Shown: positions 22,653 to 22,921 of the stretch, one piece after another
Layout: each line of letters begins with the position of its first letter
Numbering within the stretch: position 1 is the first letter of the stretch
Origin: DASSFG01 sp035547915
GTDB lineage: Bacteria; Planctomycetota; Planctomycetia; Pirellulales; JAICIG01
Direction: 5' to 3'
DNA: 22,921 nucleotides
Assembly (NCBI GenBank): GCA_035547915.1
Contig: DASZTS010000026.1
Span: 1-22,921 of the forward strand
Position numbers and translations under genes: made by a program
Notes under the pieces: generated by a model
What the model was told of the DNA's origin: nothing
What the model saw: only the letters and a program-made list of their open reading frames with translations
The model's database searches: none

Positions 22653-22921
22653 GTGCTTTGTCAGGTTTTGATTTTGGGGTAGATGGATTTGAGTTTGCAG
22701 CGGGCGTCGGTGATTTTCATTTGCCAATCGACGCCACGCTGGGTGGAGTTGACGTCGCAGGACCAGGCGGAGGTTTCACGCCGTAGGGTTTGGATGTCGG
22801 CAAAGCGTCTGCCGGAAACACATTGGCGAGTCAGGGAGCTCAGTTCGTTCTCGGCGATATTGAGCCAACTCCCATGTTTGGGAGTGTGGCAAAACACGAT
22901 CCGGCGAACAAAGGATCGAGC
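22653..22921 (-). mobile_element. IS630-family insertion sequence, right part, running off the window edge
   Basis: The transposase 3' end and the element terminus are present. The terminus appears to be GTGCTTTGTCAGGTTTTG from 22653, preceded by TA (22651-22652), the dinucleotide target typical of IS630/Tc1 elements. The 3' end of the transposase gene overlaps the terminal repeat, as usual in this family. The other end is outside the window, so the target-site duplication cannot be confirmed. Confidence 0.75.
22661..22921 (-). CDS. IS630-family transposase, C-terminal part (5' end beyond the window)
   Basis: The last 86 residues of a DDE transposase. The frame is open at the window edge (ARSFVRRIVFCHTPKHGSWL) and ends with TGA at 22661-22663. 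TPKHGSWLNIAENELSSLTR contains the W-L-N-x-x-E block with the third catalytic acidic residue (Glu) of the IS630 DDE domain. The tail KITDARCKLKSIYPKIKT matches the usual IS630 C-terminus with its conserved DAR-x-KLK-x-YP. No frameshift is seen in this part, so the copy may be intact. It was probably inserted into the membrane-protein gene whose 3' part is at 22437-22650. Confidence 0.85.
   Translation of the reverse strand, partial: ARSFVRRIVFCHTPKHGSWLNIAENELSSLTRQCVSGRRFADIQTLRRETSAWSCDVNSTQRGVDWQMKITDARCKLKSIYPKIKT

Noticed and set aside
22653..22670. IS630 terminus as the source of the MITE-like element
   Set aside because: The IS end GTGCTTTGTCAGGTTTTG and the element end GAGCAACCGACAAAA share only short scattered matches, so relationship is not supported from this window alone.

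Overview
The window looks like a chromosomal stretch from a GC-rich planctomycete, probably of the Pirellulales/Pirellulaceae type. The protein families show this: a prepilin-like DUF1559 protein, a DUF1549/DUF1553 protein next to a DUF1501 protein, a multi-EF-hand secreted protein, a PQQ-like beta-propeller with the Trp-Pro-Gln-Trp-Arg-Gly N-terminus, a GH172 (DUF2961) hydrolase, a leucine-rich-repeat membrane protein, and several proteins or fragments that begin with the planctomycete 'RR(F/L)QFSLR' membrane leader. No intact tRNA, rRNA, CRISPR array or phage module is visible.

Layout. 1-1897: a RibD-C/DHFR-like reductase and a planctomycete hypothetical protein with two similar halves. 1936-3228 (minus): a cytoplasmic metallophosphoesterase. 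3229-3909: a non-coding strip with a ~100-bp inverted-repeat element and two orphan FSLR-leader fragments. 3910-6200: a secreted PQQ-type propeller and an alpha/beta hydrolase in one probable transcription unit. 6201-6586: a convergent gap with two inverted copies of a covarying hairpin. 6587-7291 (minus): a secreted SGNH/GDSL hydrolase. 7396-7767: a second copy of the ~100-bp element and a leader rich in nested inverted repeats. 7768-14022: a tightly packed five-gene operon (DUF1559 pseudopilin, divergent DUF1559-like protein, DUF1549/DUF1553, DUF1501, seven-EF-hand protein). 14342-15769: a secreted planctomycete protein of unknown role whose stop codon lies in a left-end fragment of the same ~100-bp element. 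15814-17805 (minus): a secreted protein with two metallo-beta-lactamase-fold domains, divergent from a GH172 glycosidase (18023-20137). 20138-22921: a patchwork of small membrane/LRR genes, leader fragments, a tRNA-Ala remnant, a third full copy of the ~100-bp element, a gene truncated by an insertion, and an IS630-family transposase running off the right edge.

Functional reading. The left and middle genes are mainly exported hydrolases and surface-associated proteins. The five-gene operon is the most coherent unit: start/stop overlap or 10-20-nt gaps join two pseudopilin-like proteins, the DUF1549/1553-DUF1501 pair (widespread in planctomycetes, biochemical role not established) and a calcium-binding protein, which suggests one cell-surface or periplasmic assembly. 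The most unusual observations are repeat-level: a compact MITE-like element with nested terminal and internal inverted repeats (three full copies, one half copy), and several orphan copies of the FSLR membrane-leader coding sequence detached from any gene body.
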